Shown: positions 28,704-38,987, counted from the first letter of the stretch. The stretch is 64,000 bases of DNA from Deltaproteobacteria bacterium (GCA_016177705.1 JACOUT010000009.1:583519-647518), one strand, 5' to 3'. Made by a program: numbers and translations. The notes: generated by a model from the sequence alone, not told the origin.

Positions 28704-29332
28704 GCAAACGCAAGCTGTTCGTCGCGATGGCGGGCAACATCGGCGCTGGCAAGACCACCGCCGCCAAGATGATCTCGTCGGCGTTCGGCTACGAGCTGTT
28801 CGACGAGCCGGTCGTCGATAACCGCTTTCTCGGTCACTACTACGGCGACATGAAGCGCTGGAGCTTCACGCTCCAGCTCGAGTTTCTCATCAAGCGCGTG
28901 CAGCACCACGAGCTGATCCACAAGGTGCCGAAGTCGTGCATCCAGGACCGGACGCTCTACGAGGACCCCGAGGTGTTCGCCAAGTACCTGCACGGCCTCG
29001 GCAACATGAGCAACGACGAGCTCGACCTCTACCACGAGTACTTCGAGCGCCTGAACCGCGAGCTGCACAAACCCGACAAAGGCATCTGCTTCGTGGTGCC
29101 CAAGGTGGACACGCTGGTCGAGCGCATCAAGATGCGCGGCCGCGCCGAGGAGAAGGACATCCCGCCCACCTTCCTCGAGGGCCTGAACGGCTACTACACG
29201 GCGTTCCCGAGCGTCCTCGCGCAGAAGTACGGCGTGGACGTGCTCAAGGTGGACGTCACCCACACCGACATCAGGAGCGGCGAGGGCAAGGCGCGCTTCC
29301 TCGACGAGGTCAGCGCGTTCTTGGCGCGCTGA
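28700..29332 (+). CDS. Deoxynucleoside kinase
   Basis: The 210-residue protein belongs to the deoxyguanosine/deoxyadenosine/thymidine kinase-2 family. It has the P-loop GNIGAGKTT at about residue 11, FDEPVVDNRFL at about 33, QDRTLYEDPEVFAKYL (the DRS-type motif) at about 78 and a lid region RGRAEEKDIP near 145. It phosphorylates deoxynucleosides for salvage; the preferred base is not clear. The GTG start at 28700 overlaps the carA stop (GTGA), which makes it the fifth gene of the pyrimidine operon. Confidence 0.9.
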   Translation: MSKRKLFVAMAGNIGAGKTTAAKMISSAFGYELFDEPVVDNRFLGHYYGDMKRWSFTLQLEFLIKRVQHHELIHKVPKSCIQDRTLYEDPEVFAKYLHGLGNMSNDELDLYHEYFERLNRELHKPDKGICFVVPKVDTLVERIKMRGRAEEKDIPPTFLEGLNGYYTAFPSVLAQKYGVDVLKVDVTHTDIRSGEGKARFLDEVSAFLAR

Positions 29333-29347
29333 CCTCCGGCATCCCGC

Positions 29348-31081
29348 CTACTGCGGCGTGACGGTCAGGGTGGTCCCCGGCGCCGTCACGATCAGCTCGT
29401 ACGTGCCTGCCGAGGTCGCACCGTAGCCGCTGACCACGACGTTCACCGTCTCTCCGGCGGCGATGGCCGTCGACACCAAGCCACAGGTGCCGGGTCCGGT
29501 GTCGTCGTCGCCGATGACGCAGCCCGTAGTCGGCTGGGCGGCGTCGAACGGGTCACGGTAGACGTGGACGTACGAGTCGAAGTTGCACGCGAGCAGCGCG
29601 GGATCTCCCGGCGCGTGAATCTCGGCCGTGAGCTGGGCTGCTCCACCCTGGTTCGCCACCTGGTAGACGTCGTAGCGCACCGCGGTCAACCCCGCGGTGC
29701 AGGTCGCGCCCGGACGCGTCCAGGTCGGATCGGCCGTGGCGAGCTCACCGGCGGTGAACACGGCCGCCGCGCACACGTCGGCGCTCGCGCCGCCGTCGGC
29801 GCAAGCCAACCCCGCGCCACAGACGGCGGCGGAGTCGCCGATGGTACAGGCGTCGGCGTCGCCAAGCAGCGTCACTGGGGTCACGGTGACGTCGATCGAA
29901 ACGGCGGCGTCGGCGGTCCCCTCGGCGAACAGGTACATGTCCGAGCCCCCGGTAACTCCCAGCATGTCCACGTAGTCGTTGGTGGTGGAGGTGCAGTCGC
30001 GTTGGGTGGCGGTCAACTCGCAGGCGGTGCGCACGTAAAGCGCGTTGACGCCGCCGACGCCGGTGAAGCGCAGGTTCTGGAGCGGGATGCCGGCGTCCGC
30101 TTGATAGTGCAGCACCGTTTCGGGGCGCGCAGTGAAGGCGCACCCGCCCGCCGTCAGATCGGTCGTGCCGATGGTGAAGCTCATGGGATCGGCGTTGAGC
30201 TCTTGCACCGCGAGGCACGCGGCCGCGTCCGGGTTGGCGCAGTTGAAGGTCGTGTCGCCGTCGACATCGACGCACTCGAGGGCGGCGGCAGCGTCGCAGA
30301 CATTGGCCGTAGTGCCGGGCTCGCACGGATCGCCGTCGTTCAGCACCGACGGAACCACACAGGTGAACGTGCTCGGGGCGGTCGAGATCCGGCACTCGAG
30401 GCTCAGGGCCGGATCGCAGATCTCCGCGATCGAGCCGGTAACGCAGGTTGCGCCCGCTCCGAGCATGACGGGAACCGTGACGGTGACGTCGATGGTGACG
30501 TCGTTCAGCGTGCCGTCCTCCACGAACTCCTCGATGCAGATGATCCAGTCGCCCGCGGTCAATTGCGTCTCGAGCAGGGCGCAGTAGCCGTCGCCGCTGT
30601 CGCTGTCGCGATCGAAGTACGTGGTGACGTCATCGGCGTCGAACAGCTCGAGCTCGGGGTCCGAGGTGCTGCCGGCGCAGGTGGCGTCGATCGCGGTGGC
30701 GTGCACCACGTCACCCTCGTTGGCCGTGAAGCTCCAGCAGTCGCGGTCACCGACCGGGTTGATGTCGACGGTGAAGGTAAAGGGCGCGCCACCGCTGGCG
30801 GCGGGCGCGGTTTCGTCGCCCGCCTCGTCGTTCGGGTCGCCCTCACCCTCACCCTCGCCCTCGCCTTCCCCTTCACCCTCCCCTTCGCCCTCGCCTTCCC
30901 CTTCACCCTCACCCTCCCCTTCGCCTTCCCCTTCACCCTCGCCTTCCCCTTCACCCTCGCCTTCCCCTTCACCCTCGCCTTCCCCTTCACCCTCACCTTC
31001 GCCCTCCGAGGGGGTCGGGCAGGCGGTCAAGGCAGCCAGGACGGCGAACGACGAGGACAGCAGCACCAAAAGACGCAACAT
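29348..31081 (-). CDS. Surface lipoprotein with (Glu-Gly)n spacer and PPC-like beta domains
   Basis: The 577-residue protein has a signal peptide with lipobox (LTAC, Cys about 21). An uninterrupted Glu-Gly spacer of about 28 dipeptides follows, then several beta-rich domains with paired cysteines. The first of these (PVGDRDCWSFTANEGDVVHA) looks like a pre-peptidase C-terminal (PPC) domain, and related units repeat along the chain. It is probably displayed on the cell surface with the acidic linker as a stalk. The ATG at 31081 gives the signal peptide. It is divergent from the CysQ-like gene. Confidence 0.8.
   Translation of the reverse strand: MLRLLVLLSSSFAVLAALTACPTPSEGEGEGEGEGEGEGEGEGEGEGEGEGEGEGEGEGEGEGEGEGEGEGEGEGEGEGEGDPNDEAGDETAPAASGGAPFTFTVDINPVGDRDCWSFTANEGDVVHATAIDATCAGSTSDPELELFDADDVTTYFDRDSDSGDGYCALLETQLTAGDWIICIEEFVEDGTLNDVTIDVTVTVPVMLGAGATCVTGSIAEICDPALSLECRISTAPSTFTCVVPSVLNDGDPCEPGTTANVCDAAAALECVDVDGDTTFNCANPDAAACLAVQELNADPMSFTIGTTDLTAGGCAFTARPETVLHYQADAGIPLQNLRFTGVGGVNALYVRTACELTATQRDCTSTTNDYVDMLGVTGGSDMYLFAEGTADAAVSIDVTVTPVTLLGDADACTIGDSAAVCGAGLACADGGASADVCAAAVFTAGELATADPTWTRPGATCTAGLTAVRYDVYQVANQGGAAQLTAEIHAPGDPALLACNFDSYVHVYRDPFDAAQPTTGCVIGDDDTGPGTCGLVSTAIAAGETVNVVVSGYGATSAGTYELIVTAPGTTLTVTPQ
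30838..31009 (-). repeat. Hexanucleotide-type repeat encoding (Glu-Gly)28
   Basis: About 170 bases consist of GAGGGC/GAGGGT/GAAGGG-type six-base units on the minus strand, within the lipoprotein gene. Third-position variation shows that it is not a fresh expansion, although copy number could still change by slippage. Confidence 0.85.
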
Positions 31082-31162
31082 GGGTAAGCTCCGGGGTGGC
31101 GGAAGGTTGCTCGACGATCGACCGACCCGCAACCGCGATCTCCCACAGGATGCATCGGTCAG

Positions 31163-31996
31163 ATGACCCACGACTCCGACCTCGAGCTGGCCACCCGCCT
31201 CGCCATCGACGCCGGCCGCGCCGTCCTCGAGGTGCTGCCGCAGGCGCGCGCCAAACCAACCCAGAAGTCGGACGAGAGCCCGGTGACCGCCGCCGACCTC
31301 GCGTCTGACCGCGTCATCCGCGAGGGGCTGGCGCACCTTGGTGACCCGATGGTCACGGAAGAGACCTGGCGGGGCGGCGACATCGGCGAGCACGCGCGCG
31401 CCTGGTTCGTCGACCCCATCGACGGCACCGAGGACTTCATCGCCGGGCGCGCCGACTACTGCGTGCAGATCGGCCTGTGCACGCACGGCGTGCCCGCCAT
31501 CGGCGTCATTCACCAACCGGCGACCGGCGCCACCTGGCGCGGCTGGGCCGCAAAGGGTCTGTGCGAGGCCATCGACGGCAAGGGGCGAACGCACCGCCGC
31601 CGCGTCGACACGCGTGGCCTGCCGCAGCGGCCGCGCATCGCCATCTCGGTGTCGCACCCGAGCGAGGTGGTCGACTACATCGTCGAGGAGCTCGGCGGCG
31701 TGCCCATCCCCAAGGGCTCGGTCGGCCTCAAGATCGGCCTGATCGTCGACGGTGAGGCCGACGCCTACCTGACGGCGAGCCGCCGCATCAAGGTCTGGGA
31801 CACCTGCGCGCCCGCGGCCGTGCTGCTCGCGGCCGGCGGCCTGGTGACGTCGCTGCTCGAGCAGCCGCTGCGGTATTCGGGGCCGGCGCCGCACGACGCC
31901 GGCGTATGCGCCTGGACGCCCGCGGCGCGCGCGGCGCTCAACCCGAAGGTGCAAGAGGCGGTGGTGCGCTTTTCACTGGTGGGGCCTTCGCAGTAA
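31163..31996 (+). CDS. Inositol monophosphatase / CysQ-like 3'(2'),5'-bisphosphate nucleotidase
   Basis: The 277-residue protein has the family motif DPIDGTEDF at about residue 80 (metal ligands), KSDESPVTAAD at about 35 and the C-terminal KVWDTCAPAAVLLAAGG at about 210. These features fit CysQ-like enzymes acting on PAP, or inositol phosphatases; the substrate is not certain. No signal peptide is present. It lies 8 bases before pdxJ and is probably cotranscribed. Confidence 0.88.
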   Translation: MTHDSDLELATRLAIDAGRAVLEVLPQARAKPTQKSDESPVTAADLASDRVIREGLAHLGDPMVTEETWRGGDIGEHARAWFVDPIDGTEDFIAGRADYCVQIGLCTHGVPAIGVIHQPATGATWRGWAAKGLCEAIDGKGRTHRRRVDTRGLPQRPRIAISVSHPSEVVDYIVEELGGVPIPKGSVGLKIGLIVDGEADAYLTASRRIKVWDTCAPAAVLLAAGGLVTSLLEQPLRYSGPAPHDAGVCAWTPAARAALNPKVQEAVVRFSLVGPSQ

Positions 31997-32004
31997 GACG
32001 CCGC

Positions 32005-32766
32005 ATGGCCAACGTCTTGCTCCCCCGCCTCGGCGTCAACGTCGATCACGTCGCCACCGTGCGCCAGGCGCGCAAGGCGCAATACCCCGACCCGGTGCAC
32101 GCTGCCGTGCTGGCCGAGCTCGGTGGCGCCTCGCAGATCACCATCCACGTGCGCGAGGATCGCCGCCACATCCAAGACCGCGATCTCGAGATCCTGAAGA
32201 AGACGGTCACCACCCGCCTCAACCTCGAGATGGCGGCGACACCCGAGATGCTGCGCGTCGCGTTCGATGCGCGTCCGCACACGGTCACCTTGGTCCCCGA
32301 GCGCCGCCAGGAGGTGACCACCGAGGGCGGGCTCGACGTCAACGGCAACAAGGACGCGCTCAAGCGCTTCGTCACCGAGCTGAAGGGCGCCGACGTGCTG
32401 GTCAGCCTGTTCGTCGACCCCGACATCGAACAGGTGCAAGCGGCCTCGCGCATCGGCGCCGACGCCGTCGAGCTGCACACCGGCCGCTTCTGTGACGCGC
32501 CGACCCGCGAGCTGCGGGACGAGGAGCACCGCCGCCTGGTCAACGCCGCCAAGACCGCGAGCAAGCTCAAGCTGCGCTGCTACGCCGGCCACGGCATCCA
32601 CTACGACAACGTGGGCGCGGTCGCCTCCATCCTCGAGATCGAGGAGCTGAACATCGGCCACGCCATCGTGGCGCGGGCCGTCATGGTCGGCATGCAGGCG
32701 GCGGTGCGCGACATGCGCGACCTGGCGTGGCAGGCGCGCCGCGACGCGGTCGCGTCGCCCGGCTGA
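32005..32766 (+). CDS. pdxJ: Pyridoxine 5'-phosphate synthase
   Basis: The 253-residue TIM-barrel enzyme makes pyridoxine phosphate from 1-deoxyxylulose phosphate and 3-amino-2-oxopropyl phosphate. Family landmarks are LGVNVDHVATVRQAR at about residue 9, ITIHVREDRRHIQDRD at about 45, VELHTGRFCD at about 153 and ELNIGHAIVARAV near 215. The ATG at 32005 gives the correct N-terminus. No pdxA or acpS follows. Confidence 0.96.
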   Translation: MANVLLPRLGVNVDHVATVRQARKAQYPDPVHAAVLAELGGASQITIHVREDRRHIQDRDLEILKKTVTTRLNLEMAATPEMLRVAFDARPHTVTLVPERRQEVTTEGGLDVNGNKDALKRFVTELKGADVLVSLFVDPDIEQVQAASRIGADAVELHTGRFCDAPTRELRDEEHRRLVNAAKTASKLKLRCYAGHGIHYDNVGAVASILEIEELNIGHAIVARAVMVGMQAAVRDMRDLAWQARRDAVASPG

Positions 32767-32773
32767 GCGTTCG

Positions 32774-33382
32774 CTACCGCAACAGATCGGGCGCCAAGCT
32801 GCGCAGCGCGCCCAGCACGCCGAACAACGGCAGCCCGAGCACCGCATGCAGGCTGCCGTCGACGCGCTCGATCAGCTGCGCGCCACGGTGCTCGCTCTCG
32901 TAGCCGCCGCAGCACCAGGCGCCCTCGCCGGTGGCGACGTAGAGGCGCGCCATTCGTTCGTCGAAGGCTCGGAAGGTCACGGCGGCACGCTCCACCACCT
33001 GCCCGTGCACGACGCCATCCCGCGCCAGCGCGGCTGCGCTGAGGAAGGTGTGGGTGCGCCCGGCCATCGACAAGAGCAGGCGCACGTGGTCGTCGGGGTC
33101 GCGGGGCTTGTCGAGGAAGCTGCCCTCGTCGAGCACGCCCACCTGATCGGCGCCGAGCACGAGCGCCCCCGGCCGCCGCGCGCTCACAGCGAGCGCCTTG
33201 GCCGCGGCGAGCGCGAGCGCGCGTCCCGACGGATCGCGCACCTGGCCGCCGACGGCATGCTCATCGACGTCGGCGACGTCGACGAGCACCGCGACGCCGG
33301 CCTCGGCCAGCAGCCGCTGTCGAATGGACGAGCGCGACGCCAGTACCAGGGGCCCGGAGGCGCTCGTCACCACGCCGCTCAA
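32774..33382 (-). CDS. maf: Maf-like nucleoside triphosphate pyrophosphatase
   Basis: The 202-residue protein matches the Maf/HAM1-like housecleaning family, which hydrolyses modified NTPs to monophosphates. LVLASRSSIRQRLL at about 13 is the divergent form of the SxSPRR motif, GADQ is at about residue 77, and the C-terminal CGGYESEHRGAQLIERVDG and VLGLPLFGVL fit. Loss of the usual SPRR arginine pair makes substrate prediction uncertain. It lies 18 bases downstream of psuG on the same strand. Confidence 0.87.
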   Translation of the reverse strand: MSGVVTSASGPLVLASRSSIRQRLLAEAGVAVLVDVADVDEHAVGGQVRDPSGRALALAAAKALAVSARRPGALVLGADQVGVLDEGSFLDKPRDPDDHVRLLLSMAGRTHTFLSAAALARDGVVHGQVVERAAVTFRAFDERMARLYVATGEGAWCCGGYESEHRGAQLIERVDGSLHAVLGLPLFGVLGALRSLAPDLLR

Positions 33383-33400
33383 CGCGCGCTCACGGTCGAC

Positions 33401-34321
<921 letters not shown>

Positions 34322-34381
34322 GCGCCGACTCTCACCAATCGCGCGGCCGCTGCCTAGCCCCGTCGCACCACGGGCGTCCGG

Positions 34382-37267
34382 CTAGGGAACGATGGCGTCG
34401 CCGGGGGCTTGCAGCCAGTCGACGAAGAACAAGGGCGAGCGGCGCTCGTCGCCCGGCAGCGCGGTGCCGTCACGGTGGCTGCCGCCGGCCAGCATCGCGC
34501 GGCCGAAGACGTCGACGAAGCGCACGTCGCTCCTGGCGTACGACAGCGGCACGTCGGGCAGCTCCGCGAAGGTGCCGGTGCCGTCGGCGCCGGTGAGGTA
34601 CAGCTCGGTGGTGTTGTTGGAGCGGGTCGGCACGCCGGGCACGCTCGGGTTGTTGCGCGCGCCGCCGGTGACGAGCACGTTGCCGTCAGCGAGCAGGAAG
34701 GCGGCCGGCGCCGCGCGCTCACTTTCCATGTCCTCGACCGGCAAGAACGCGCTCGACGCGCGCACGTAGACCTCGGCGGTCCGGGTGGCGCCGAGCACGG
34801 TGTCGAACACCTCGCCGCCGACCAAGAGCACCCGACCCGAGCCGAGGAACACGGCGGCGTGACCGCGCCGCGCCTGGTTCGGCAGGCCGGTGGGCACGAA
34901 GTACGGCTCGGTGTCGTCGGGCGTGAACAGGTCGGCGCGCACCAGGTCGACGCTGACGTCGCCGCCGCCCGCGAGCAGCACCTCGCCGGTGTCGAGCAGC
35001 GTAGCGCTGTGACCGAAGCGCCGCGCGGACATGCGCCCGAGCACGGGCACCACCGCCGCCTCGTCGAAGGTGGCGGGGTCGAGCGGGTTGCTCGGCGGCA
35101 CTACCACCTCGCACGAGTCGAGCGCTTCGCCGCCGGCACCCTGGCCGCCGCAGATCAAGACCGCGCCGTCGGCGAGCGGGTTGCCGTCGGCCAGGCGGGT
35201 GGCGGTGTGGCCGAAGCGGGGCGTGCGCAGCGCCACCGGCAACAGGCGGTCGGTCTGGTTGACGGCGTCGAGGATGGACAGCGACGCGAGCGCCACGCCG
35301 TTCTCGTCGCGCCCGCCAGCGACCAGCATCGAGTTGTCCTCGTCGACCGAGATGCGGGTCAGCGAGTGGTCGCGCCGCGCGTCGAGCAGCTCGCCGGCCT
35401 CGACGTAGGTGCCGGTGATGGCGTCGAAGGCGCGCACTGCCGCGCTGGCGCCGCCCGTCGTGGGGTCGACGCCGCCGGCCGCGATCAGCGCAGCACCCGA
35501 GCCCTGCACCACGCCGGCCTCGAGCCCGGCGCCGGCGCCCATCAGGCCGGCGCCGATAAAGCGGTTGTCGGCGAGCGAGAAGCGCTCGACCTGCGGGTGC
35601 GGCGTGTTGCGCGGGCTCGTCGCGACGCCGCCCAGGAACACCGCCGCGGCGCGCGAAGCACCCACCGCGAACGCCTGGTGGTGCAGCCGGCCGACTGCCA
35701 GCGCGTTGTCGGGCGAGAAGCGCAGCAGGTTGCCGGCGCCAAACGGGATCAGCACGTCGGCGTCGCGCTCGGGGACGACGCCCGCGTTGACGTCCAGGTT
35801 GTCGCTGCGCCGGCGCGTGCCGCCCGCATAGAGCAGGATGTCGTCGTCGAGTGCGAGCAAGGAGGCGCCGACGCGCGCCGGCAGCACCAGGTTGATGGCC
35901 TCGACCGTGACCGCGCCCCCCATGGCACCGACCAGGCGCTCCGCGGTGGTGAGCCCCGCGCCGTTGCCCGAGAAGCCGCCCGCCACCACCACGTCACCGG
36001 TGGTGAGCAGCGCGGCCGCCGCCTGCGCGCGCGGCGTCGCCAACGCGCCGGCGGTGAGCGCGCCCGCGCCCGCGGTCACGCGGACCAGGTCGCCGAGAAC
36101 GGCGCCGTTCGGCGCGCGTCCGCCGATGACCAGGATGGTGCCGTCGGCCGCCACCACCCGCGTGTCGAAGGTGCGCTCCGATAGCGGCCCGGCGGGCGAG
36201 ACGGCCACCGACGAGAGCGTCGGCGTGAAGCTCAGCACCTCGCCACCAGGTGCAGCCACCTCGTCGCCGAGCACGTCGAAGGTGCGACCGAGCGCCACCA
36301 CCACCTGCCCCGCCGCGTTGGCGGCGGCGACGGCACCGATGCGCCCGATCGGCAGGATCGCGGCGTCCTGCACGTCGAGCCCACAGCCCGCGGGGTCGAG
36401 GCAGGTGACCGTGTCAGTCTGCGGATCGAAGGCCTCGAGCGTGCGCACCACGAAGCCACCCGAGGTGGCGGTGCGCCCGCCGAGGATGAGGATGCGGCCG
36501 TCGGGCAGCTTGGCCGCCGCCGGCTCGGCGCGCGGCACCGCCAGGTGGGCCACCACCCGCGAGATGCCGGTAGTGGCGTCGATGCGCTCGATGCTGTCGA
36601 TGGCGACGCCGTCCTCGCCGTAGCCGCCGATGGCGATGATGTCGTCGCTGCCGTCGTCGAGCGGCACGGCGGCGAAGCGCGCGCGCGCGTCCTCGAAGGC
36701 GCCGTAGGCGTACCAGCGCGAGTCGGTGCCAATCGACACGCCGCCGTCGGGCGGATCGACGGTGCCGGCGTCGACCGGCGTGCCGCCGTCGAACTGCGGT
36801 CCCGCGTCCACGACGCCCGCGTCCTCGGGGCCGGCGTCGACCACCTGCTCGACGAAGCCGGTGCCGCGCACGAACACGGTGGCGGTGGGGCAGCGCGAGT
36901 TGCCGACGTCGGGGTGGCTGACGACGAAGCGGCTCGCCAGGTCGGCCTCGGCGAGCGGGTGGAACACCACCAGGAAGGTCTCGTCGTCGCCCGGGCCGAT
37001 GGCTGTGCCCTCGGGGATCTCGGCGTCGTAGTGCTCGGCGTTGATGGTCTCGAAGGTGATGGCGAGCTCGTCGAGCACCACGCCGCGGCCGGTGTTGGTC
37101 ACGCGCCAGCTGCGCTCGGCAGTGTCACCGATGGCGGTAGCGTTGAACTCGATGACCGCGCCGTCCCCGGACGGCGTCACCTCGAAGTTGCACTCGAAGT
37201 CGCTGAGCGGCTCCTCGCACTGGCATGCGCCGACGCCGGCCAGGGCAACCAGGACAGCGAGCCTCAT
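34382..37267 (-). CDS. Large kelch-repeat lipoprotein
   Basis: The 961-residue protein has a signal peptide with lipobox (GVGAC, Cys about 15). An immunoglobulin-like domain of the ASPM/SPD-2/hydin (choice-of-anchor) type follows (about 25-150), then a DAG/DGG-rich spacer (about 155-190). The rest is a long series of kelch-type units of about 50 residues with repeated GG and LLATGDV- or DGRILILGG-like turns, probably one or two beta propellers. It is presumably surface-exposed and binds carbohydrate or protein. The start at 37267 is chosen for the signal peptide; an ATG 13 codons upstream is possible. Confidence 0.83.
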   Translation of the reverse strand: MRLAVLVALAGVGACQCEEPLSDFECNFEVTPSGDGAVIEFNATAIGDTAERSWRVTNTGRGVVLDELAITFETINAEHYDAEIPEGTAIGPGDDETFLVVFHPLAEADLASRFVVSHPDVGNSRCPTATVFVRGTGFVEQVVDAGPEDAGVVDAGPQFDGGTPVDAGTVDPPDGGVSIGTDSRWYAYGAFEDARARFAAVPLDDGSDDIIAIGGYGEDGVAIDSIERIDATTGISRVVAHLAVPRAEPAAAKLPDGRILILGGRTATSGGFVVRTLEAFDPQTDTVTCLDPAGCGLDVQDAAILPIGRIGAVAAANAAGQVVVALGRTFDVLGDEVAAPGGEVLSFTPTLSSVAVSPAGPLSERTFDTRVVAADGTILVIGGRAPNGAVLGDLVRVTAGAGALTAGALATPRAQAAAALLTTGDVVVAGGFSGNGAGLTTAERLVGAMGGAVTVEAINLVLPARVGASLLALDDDILLYAGGTRRRSDNLDVNAGVVPERDADVLIPFGAGNLLRFSPDNALAVGRLHHQAFAVGASRAAAVFLGGVATSPRNTPHPQVERFSLADNRFIGAGLMGAGAGLEAGVVQGSGAALIAAGGVDPTTGGASAAVRAFDAITGTYVEAGELLDARRDHSLTRISVDEDNSMLVAGGRDENGVALASLSILDAVNQTDRLLPVALRTPRFGHTATRLADGNPLADGAVLICGGQGAGGEALDSCEVVVPPSNPLDPATFDEAAVVPVLGRMSARRFGHSATLLDTGEVLLAGGGDVSVDLVRADLFTPDDTEPYFVPTGLPNQARRGHAAVFLGSGRVLLVGGEVFDTVLGATRTAEVYVRASSAFLPVEDMESERAAPAAFLLADGNVLVTGGARNNPSVPGVPTRSNNTTELYLTGADGTGTFAELPDVPLSYARSDVRFVDVFGRAMLAGGSHRDGTALPGDERRSPLFFVDWLQAPGDAIVP

Positions 37268-37386
37268 GGTGCGGCGAAGCGACAGGGGCAGGCGCGCGTA
37301 GAGCATGTGGACGTGTTGCCACAGCGGCCAGCTACCGTCGACCGCCGCCCACTTGCCCCCGGGGCCCTGGTGCCTACGCTCCCCGC

Positions 37387-38166
37387 ATGTTCGGCGGCCG
37401 CTCCTTCCATCTCTTCACCGTGCTCGGCTTCCGCGTCGGCGCCCATTGGACGCTGCCGCTCGCCCTCGTTCTCGCCGGCATCAGCCATGGCGGCCTGGCG
37501 GGTGTGCTGTTGTCGGTGCTGCTGTTCGCCTCCATCCTGGCGCACGAGCTCGGCCACTCGGTGGTGGCGCGCGCGCGCGGCGTGCCCATCGCCGGCATCG
37601 ACCTGCACCTGTTCGGCGGCGTGGCCAAGATGGCCGCCCCGCCCCGCTCGCCGTCGGACGAGATCGCGATCGCTCTCGCGGGCCCGGCCGTCAGCCTGCT
37701 GCTCGGTGGCGCTGCGCTCGGACTGCACGCCGCCCTGCCCTTGAGCCTGCTCATGTGGCTCGGCGGCGCCAACCTGATGCTCGGCCTGTTCAACCTGCTG
37801 CCGGCCTTGCCGCTCGACGGCGGCCGGGTGCTGCGCGCGCTGCTCGCCAAGCGTCGCGGGCTGTACCGCGGCACCAAGAGCGCCGTGACGGTCAGCCGCG
37901 TGATCGCGCTGCTGCTCGGCGCGGCCGCGCTCGCGTCCGGCAACTACTGGATGGTGGCGCTCGCCGTCATGGTGTGGCTGATGGCCGGCGCCGAGCTGGC
38001 CGGTATCGAGCGCCACGAGGTGCTGACGCGCATGGGCGCCTGGCACCCCGCCGACGTGCCCTGGGCGCGCTACGACCACGCCGCCGATCGCGACCGCGTC
38101 CGTAGCGCCACGGCTCGCGAGCCCGACGACGTGATGCCGCCGACCGGGTGGCGTCGGGTCAACTGA
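37387..38166 (+). CDS. M50-family site-2 protease-like membrane metalloprotease
   Basis: The 259-residue membrane protein has the zinc motif HELGH at about residue 55 within a hydrophobic helix. NLLPALPLDGG near residue 140 supplies the second-site Asp. About six transmembrane segments are visible. It resembles compact SpoIVFB/Rip-type intramembrane proteases without PDZ or CBS domains. The C-terminal 30 residues are soluble. The last 60 bases of the gene are duplicated 1.3 kb downstream, marking an accessory insertion. Confidence 0.88.
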   Translation: MFGGRSFHLFTVLGFRVGAHWTLPLALVLAGISHGGLAGVLLSVLLFASILAHELGHSVVARARGVPIAGIDLHLFGGVAKMAAPPRSPSDEIAIALAGPAVSLLLGGAALGLHAALPLSLLMWLGGANLMLGLFNLLPALPLDGGRVLRALLAKRRGLYRGTKSAVTVSRVIALLLGAAALASGNYWMVALAVMVWLMAGAELAGIERHEVLTRMGAWHPADVPWARYDHAADRDRVRSATAREPDDVMPPTGWRRVN

Positions 38167-38212
38167 ACCTGCCGCGCACTTTCGCTGGATCTCGCGATCG
38201 CGCTGGAGTGAA

Positions 38213-38356
38213 GCGCCCGCCGGGGCGGCGCTCGCCTCGCCGGCGGCGTGGCGCGGGCTTCAGCGACGTGCCGCGGCGCTTGGCGGCCGCGATCGATGGG
38301 AAGACGTGCTCCCGCTGTCACGCCGCCTCTGAGGCGAGCACCGCCCCGTCGTGCGC
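38213..38356 (+). repeat. Palindromic repeat family 1, copy C (144 bp), inside DR1
   Basis: The 26-base arms (GCGCCCGCCGGGGCGG then CGCTCGCCTC, against the far end) pair with about three mismatches. The core GGCGTGGCGCGGGCTTCAG and the far end CCCGCTGTCACGCC match copies B and D. It is absent from the equivalent place in DR2 except for about 15 bases of one arm. Confidence 0.82.
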
Positions 38357-38392
38357 TTCGCGTGGGGCGGAGCGTCGGGAGGTCCTCGCGGC

Positions 38393-38401
38393 TGTTATCC
38401 T
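38393..38401 (+). promoter_or_regulatory. Possible extended -10 promoter element in DR1
   Basis: TGTTATCCT resembles an extended -10 box (TGnTATAAT), 33 bases before the ATG of the next gene. The equivalent site in DR2 reads TGCTATTCT, also before a gene. No clear -35 box is seen, so this rests on conservation only. Confidence 0.3.
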
Positions 38402-38433
38402 CACGCTCGCCAACAACAGAACCTGGGGGCGAA

Positions 38434-38784
38434 ATGATCACCGGCATTCAAGTTGCCCTCTTCATCGTCGGGCTCTTCGCTCTTGTCGCCGGCAGGTATG
38501 ACCTGGGACGCAAGCGAGTCCTTCGTGGACCGGACGCGCGGGTGTGCGGTCTTCTCTTGGTCGTGCAGTTCCCCATTGGGAGCGTAGTCGCGTTTGTGGC
38601 GGCCCTCGCCCTCGGTGCGTCGCAGGCTGTCGCCACAAAGGAGGCCGTTGAGCTCGCAGGGCACATCGGGACCTGGGGTCAAGTCATTGCAATGGTCGTT
38701 TGTGGGGTTGCCGCGCAACGACTCGCGACGAAGCGATTTGCTGAACAGGCGCGGTCTGCACCCGAAGGAGGACCACGGGTCTAG
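38434..38784 (+). CDS. Small membrane protein of the accessory island
   Basis: The 116-residue protein starts at the ATG at 38434 with GGGGG upstream. Three hydrophobic segments are visible (about 3-20, 37-60 and 76-95), and the C-terminus is charged. Codon and base composition are less GC-rich at third positions than in neighbouring genes, in keeping with foreign origin. I do not recognise the family. It is the first gene after DR1. Confidence 0.65.
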   Translation: MITGIQVALFIVGLFALVAGRYDLGRKRVLRGPDARVCGLLLVVQFPIGSVVAFVAALALGASQAVATKEAVELAGHIGTWGQVIAMVVCGVAAQRLATKRFAEQARSAPEGGPRV

Positions 38785-38987
38785 CCACGCGCCTGCGTCA
38801 CGGTGTGCCGTCAGCGAGGCCGCACACCCCCTCGATCCCCGCCGCCGTCGGCCATTCACGCTTCAACGCCGACGGCAGGGACACCGGCACCTTCAGCGAG
38901 CGTGCAGATCCGCTTGGGCTCGTGGCATCATCACCGTCGTGCTCGACCGTTGTCGGGCGCGCGCAACGTTGGACGCGGTGGGGGAAC

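Larger units (their letters stand above)
38105..38411 (+). repeat. Direct repeat DR1: 3' end of M50 gene plus downstream sequence
   Basis: DR1 covers the last 20 codons of the M50 gene and about 100 bases beyond it. It matches 39418-39585 at roughly 80-85% identity by eye, but is interrupted by palindromic repeat copy C at 38213-38356. Without that element it is 163 bases long, against 168 for DR2. It may be the left boundary of an inserted cassette. Confidence 0.75.

Noticed and set aside
30838..31009. CRISPR-like or satellite array
   Set aside because: Units are six bases, in frame, coding for Glu-Gly; there are no spacers.
30621..31166. Plus-strand frame encoding (Ser-Pro)n opposite the (Glu-Gly)n repeat
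   Set aside because: It is the mirror of the real lipoprotein gene, which has a signal peptide and folded domains.
38148..38501. 117-residue frame across copy C of the palindrome
   Set aside because: It covers the repeat and shows no protein-like features; the genuine gene starts at 38434.
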